64,000 bases of DNA from Lewinellaceae bacterium. GTDB taxonomy: Bacteria; Bacteroidota; Bacteroidia; Chitinophagales; Saprospiraceae. Shown here piece by piece: positions 61,344 to 64,000 of the stretch (its first letter is position 1; the number at the start of each line of letters is the position of its first letter). The stretch covers positions 502,466-566,465 of the forward strand of contig JADJYW010000003.1 in NCBI GenBank assembly GCA_016719605.1. The letters run 5' to 3'. The translations under genes were made by a program, and so were the position numbers. Below the pieces are notes generated by a model. That model was not told where the DNA came from, ran no database searches, and saw nothing but the letters and a program-made list of their open reading frames with translations.

Positions 61344-61751
61344 ATGCAAAAGTTACTCATCAAAGGTTTTGCGGCAGGTGCTATCCTGCTTGCGCTCAGC
61401 TATGCCGCCCTCTGGGTTTTGGTCAATTTTTTCCCCGACATGGCCGAGCAGTACTACAACCCGATTTTTGATATGGAGGGCGATAAAACCTACCTCTATT
61501 TCCTCCACCCGTTCATCCTGAGTTTCGCTCTGGCGTGGTTCTGGCGGCGGTTCAAGAGCCTTTTTCACGGCCCCTTCTGGTGGCGCGGCATGGAGATGGG
61601 TTTGGTGTACGGCCTCGTCGCCACGCTGCCGTCCATGTGGATTACATTCAGCTCGCTGTCGGTTTCGTTCGCATTGGTCATAACCTGGCTGTTGTACGGA
61701 ATTTTCCAGGCCGTCGTCGTGGGTATCGTGTACGCCAAAATCAGCCCGTAG
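61344..61751 (+). CDS. Small four-helix membrane protein, unrecognised
   Basis: This is a 135-residue protein. The start at 61344 (MQKLLIKGFAAGAILLALSY) is preferred over a TTG at 61266 that overlaps the YceI stop. Helices are AGAILLALSYAALWVLVNFF, FLHPFILSFALAWFWRRF, GLVYGLVATLPSMWITFSSL and FALVITWLLYGIFQAVVVGI. The loop between helices 1 and 2 (DMAEQYYNPIFDMEGDKTY) is acidic. I recognise no family. Position after two YceI genes suggests a membrane partner. Confidence 0.7.
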   Translation: MQKLLIKGFAAGAILLALSYAALWVLVNFFPDMAEQYYNPIFDMEGDKTYLYFLHPFILSFALAWFWRRFKSLFHGPFWWRGMEMGLVYGLVATLPSMWITFSSLSVSFALVITWLLYGIFQAVVVGIVYAKISP

Positions 61752-61775
61752 TCGCTGTTGTTTCTTTTAGGTATT

Positions 61776-61807
61776 AGACTTTCCATGTTTGAAAACATGG
61801 AAAGTCT
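61776..61807. repeat. REP-like palindrome, copy G (outside the CRISPR-Cas locus)
   Basis: AGACTTTCCATGTTT and its complement flank a two-base centre; it differs from copy A in the inner arm (ATG for AGG). Confidence 0.75.
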
Positions 61808-61927
61808 GGAATCTTCGAGAAAATTGTCCAGTCGTGTGGTCCGCAACCCAGCTGTCGGCGCACAATGCAAAGCGGATGTCGTTTCCAGCGACATCCGCTT
61901 CTCTTTTATTACTAAAGCCCCTCGCCT

Positions 61928-63979
61928 TTACCCCTTTGCTACTTTCCCTTTCACTTCCACCATGACCGCCTCCACCGTTTTTCCGGTCTTTTTGTTTGTG
62001 CCACACCAGACACCATTTTTTGCCTTGGCCAGGGTTTTCCGACCCAGCAATCGGGCCGCGTAATAAATATCATACCCGCCAGCATCGGCGCCTTCCAGCG
62101 TAAAAGCGACGCCGATCAGGTGACGGCCGGCGTCGGTCTCGCCAACGTAAGCCCCTTCCTGTGCGCTTTCGGCGATGCCGGCAGACGAACCATTGACCTT
62201 GCAGCGAATCTTCAGGTTGGCCGATGCGGGTTTGATCTGTACCCGCAGGCCCAGTACGCGGCGGGCGGGTTTGAAATCGCCACCCACCAGCACCCCGGAT
62301 TGCAGGGAAACTTCCTTGCCGGAATTGAATGCGACTACCCCTTCCACCGTCACAGCGGCAGCAGGTTTGACTGTTGGCTGGGCTGCCTTTCGGGCGTTTT
62401 CGACGGCCAGGCCGGCATCTATGCGCCCATAGCCGTAGTAAATGCTATGCCCTTTGGCATCATACTCGCCGCCTTTTTCATCAATGCGCATGCAGGATAG
62501 CCGAATCAGGTCTTTCACCTGGGCGGCTTTGAGGTTGGGGTTGACAGCCAGCATGAGCGCCACAATACCGGCCATACCCGGGCAAGCCGCGGAAGTGCCG
62601 CCAAAGGAATTGACATAATTATTGTCAGGAGCGTAGCCGCCCGGGCCGCGCCGGTCTGTCGTGCGCAGGCCCTCGCTGATGGGAGCGGGGTGCTGGAATG
62701 CCCGCCAGGCGTAGTCGGCGCTGGGGAAACAAACCCACACGGCCTTGCCGAAGTCGCTGTACACGCAGCGTTTCCCGGAGTCGTTGGAGGCGGCCACCGA
62801 GATGACGCCGGCGTAGCTGGAGTAGCCGTCATTGGCGGTATCCTCGTTGCCGTTGCCGGCGGCAAAAAGAATAACCGCGCCTTTGCCACCGCGCCCTTTG
62901 GTCAGCGCGTATTCCATGGCGAGGCGGGTGCTGTCGGGCAGGGGAGTCGCGCGATTTCGCACCGGATCTATAGGGTTCCACCACTCCCCATCGGTAGGAC
63001 CCCAGGAGCAGGAAATCACGTCGGCACCCTTGTCCGTAGCCCACACAAAGGCGTTTGCCTCGGCCATACTGCCCAGGCCGCTGCGCAACCGGACAGGCAT
63101 GAGCAGGGCTTCGGGGGCAGTGCCGGAAGCGCCGTCGGGCAAGCCGCTCGCGCAGGCCACACCGGCACAAGCTGTGCCGTGGTTATCGTCGGACAGCTTG
63201 GGGTTGGAGTCGGGACTGTTGAGGGTAGTGTCGAACGGATGCACGATGCGGCCGGCAAACTCGGGATGTTCCAAATCCACGCCGTCGTCAATGACAGCGA
63301 TGGTGATGCCCTTGCCCTTCGAGTGTTTCCACGCAGCCTCAATGTTGATGTGCTGGTTGACGGGCCGGCCGTTGATGGTCGTTTGTGTCAGGTGCCACTG
63401 GAGCGGGTGCACGCCCTTGAATCGGCGTTCCTGCACAATTTCGGGGTGGCAGTATTCCACCTGTTTTTCTTCCAGCAGTTTTTCGGCGATGTTGAACACC
63501 TCCAGACCAGTGCCTTCGGAGGCCTCCACGAAGTAGGCATTGGTGGCAAAGACGAGTTTACTCTTCACCTTGAGGTGGTATTTTTCGATAATGGCGAGGC
63601 AGTCCTGCTCGGAAGTTTTGTCCAGAAATTTTACAAAAAAATTCTCCGTGTACAGCATCACCTCCCCGCTTTCGGCATCCTGCAGCACGCGTCCGGCAAA
63701 GCGGATATTTTCGTCTTGCTTGAGCGTGGCGCGAGCGGCATCGCGCTGGCGCGGTCCGGCAGATTCGAGGTCGCCCTCGGCGCTCACGCGACGCACACTG
63801 ATACCTGCCTCGGGAAAGGCAGCCACCTCCTGGCTGTCGTCAATGATCGCCCGACTGTTGCGGTTCAGGGACGCCTCCCCAATCTCTTTGTTGCCTTTGG
63901 TGCGGATAGCGACCATGTCGGGACTTTCCATCAGGTTGATGGTCTTGCCTTTTTTGCCGCCGAATTTAACTTTGTACAT
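61928..63979 (-). CDS. Subtilisin-like serine protease (S8 family)
   Basis: This 683-residue protein has the S8 triad in order: Asp in ITIAVIDDGVDLEHPEFAGR, His in KLSDDNHGTACAGVACASG and Ser in SFGGTSAACPGMAGIVALML. The oxyanion Asn is in FAAGNGNEDTAN. The N-terminal 200 residues form a prodomain-like region with LYTENFFVKFLDKTSEQDCL. The C-terminal 150 residues are a separate domain (VNGSSAGIAESAQEG, GVAFTLEGADAGGYDIYYAA). There is no clear signal peptide at the start at 63979 (MYKVKFGGKKGKTINLMESP), unusual for a subtilase, so it may be intracellular or leave by another route. Confidence 0.88.
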   Translation of the reverse strand: MYKVKFGGKKGKTINLMESPDMVAIRTKGNKEIGEASLNRNSRAIIDDSQEVAAFPEAGISVRRVSAEGDLESAGPRQRDAARATLKQDENIRFAGRVLQDAESGEVMLYTENFFVKFLDKTSEQDCLAIIEKYHLKVKSKLVFATNAYFVEASEGTGLEVFNIAEKLLEEKQVEYCHPEIVQERRFKGVHPLQWHLTQTTINGRPVNQHINIEAAWKHSKGKGITIAVIDDGVDLEHPEFAGRIVHPFDTTLNSPDSNPKLSDDNHGTACAGVACASGLPDGASGTAPEALLMPVRLRSGLGSMAEANAFVWATDKGADVISCSWGPTDGEWWNPIDPVRNRATPLPDSTRLAMEYALTKGRGGKGAVILFAAGNGNEDTANDGYSSYAGVISVAASNDSGKRCVYSDFGKAVWVCFPSADYAWRAFQHPAPISEGLRTTDRRGPGGYAPDNNYVNSFGGTSAACPGMAGIVALMLAVNPNLKAAQVKDLIRLSCMRIDEKGGEYDAKGHSIYYGYGRIDAGLAVENARKAAQPTVKPAAAVTVEGVVAFNSGKEVSLQSGVLVGGDFKPARRVLGLRVQIKPASANLKIRCKVNGSSAGIAESAQEGAYVGETDAGRHLIGVAFTLEGADAGGYDIYYAARLLGRKTLAKAKNGVWCGTNKKTGKTVEAVMVEVKGKVAKG

Positions 63980-64000
63980 GGCTGTTTGATTTATGATTTA

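Noticed and set aside
1..64000. tRNA, rRNA or tmRNA genes and riboswitches
   Set aside because: None was recognised by eye; a covariance-model scan would be needed to exclude small RNAs.

Overview
The window is about 57% GC and is almost certainly from a member of the Bacteroidota, most likely a Saprospiria-like lineage. The evidence is C-terminal type IX secretion (T9SS) sorting domains, TonB-dependent receptors with carboxypeptidase-like N-terminal domains, DUF5689 and DUF5683 proteins, and promoters of the TTG-N17-20-TAnnTTTG type used by this phylum. No rRNA or tRNA gene was recognised.

Layout. 1-2.7 kb: the tail of a T9SS surface protein and a frameshifted GH3 glycosidase. 2.7-6.4 kb: a thiosulfate-oxidation operon (TsdA-like dihaem cytochrome, SoxB, a small membrane protein, a DsrE-like periplasmic protein). 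6.5-14.8 kb: a VIT-domain T9SS protein, a TonB receptor, a NADAR protein, two rhodaneses with a DUF2490 protein, and a kelch-like T9SS protein. Three CRP/FNR-type palindromes lie upstream of the thiosulfate operon, the rhodanese operon and the kelch-like gene, suggesting one regulon. 15.0-27.8 kb: a complete type I-B (Cst/Tneap-like) CRISPR-Cas locus on the minus strand. It runs from a WYL regulator through cas6, cas8, cas7, cas5, cas3, two accessory genes, cas4, cas1 and cas2 to a 5-repeat array. It is interspersed with six copies of a 32-33 bp palindromic REP-like element and a matching REP-associated transposase (RAYT), and it holds a decayed VapBC toxin-antitoxin pair. A 21 bp direct repeat flanks the whole locus.

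28-33.8 kb: a TonB receptor, a DUF5689 lipoprotein, a DUF5683 protein and a rhomboid protease. 34-40 kb: a membrane protein, MITE-like elements, and the housekeeping stress genes ettA, hpf and clpC. 40.4-42.1 kb: a visibly AT-rich islet with two lipoproteins and a Crp/Fnr regulator. 42.5-54.4 kb: a 1,210-residue outer-membrane protein, a methyltransferase, a SpoIIM-DUF4129-MoxR group broken by a TonB-receptor remnant, and a TPR hybrid histidine kinase. 54.5-64 kb: a 147 bp near-perfect palindrome, icd, waaA, an outer-membrane barrel, a YceI-porin-YceI group and a subtilisin-like protease.

Twelve apparent frameshifts and one in-frame stop fall in otherwise good genes. Several sit at homopolymers and one is in waaA, so many are probably base-call errors rather than decay. 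The CRISPR-Cas core genes are free of them. The most promising lead for something undescribed is the CRISPR-Cas/REP/RAYT composite: the palindrome lies inside the RAYT gene in frame, in the RAYT leader, at the end of cas6, ahead of cas1 and in the segment upstream of cas6, and two uncharacterised genes sit inside the cas operon.
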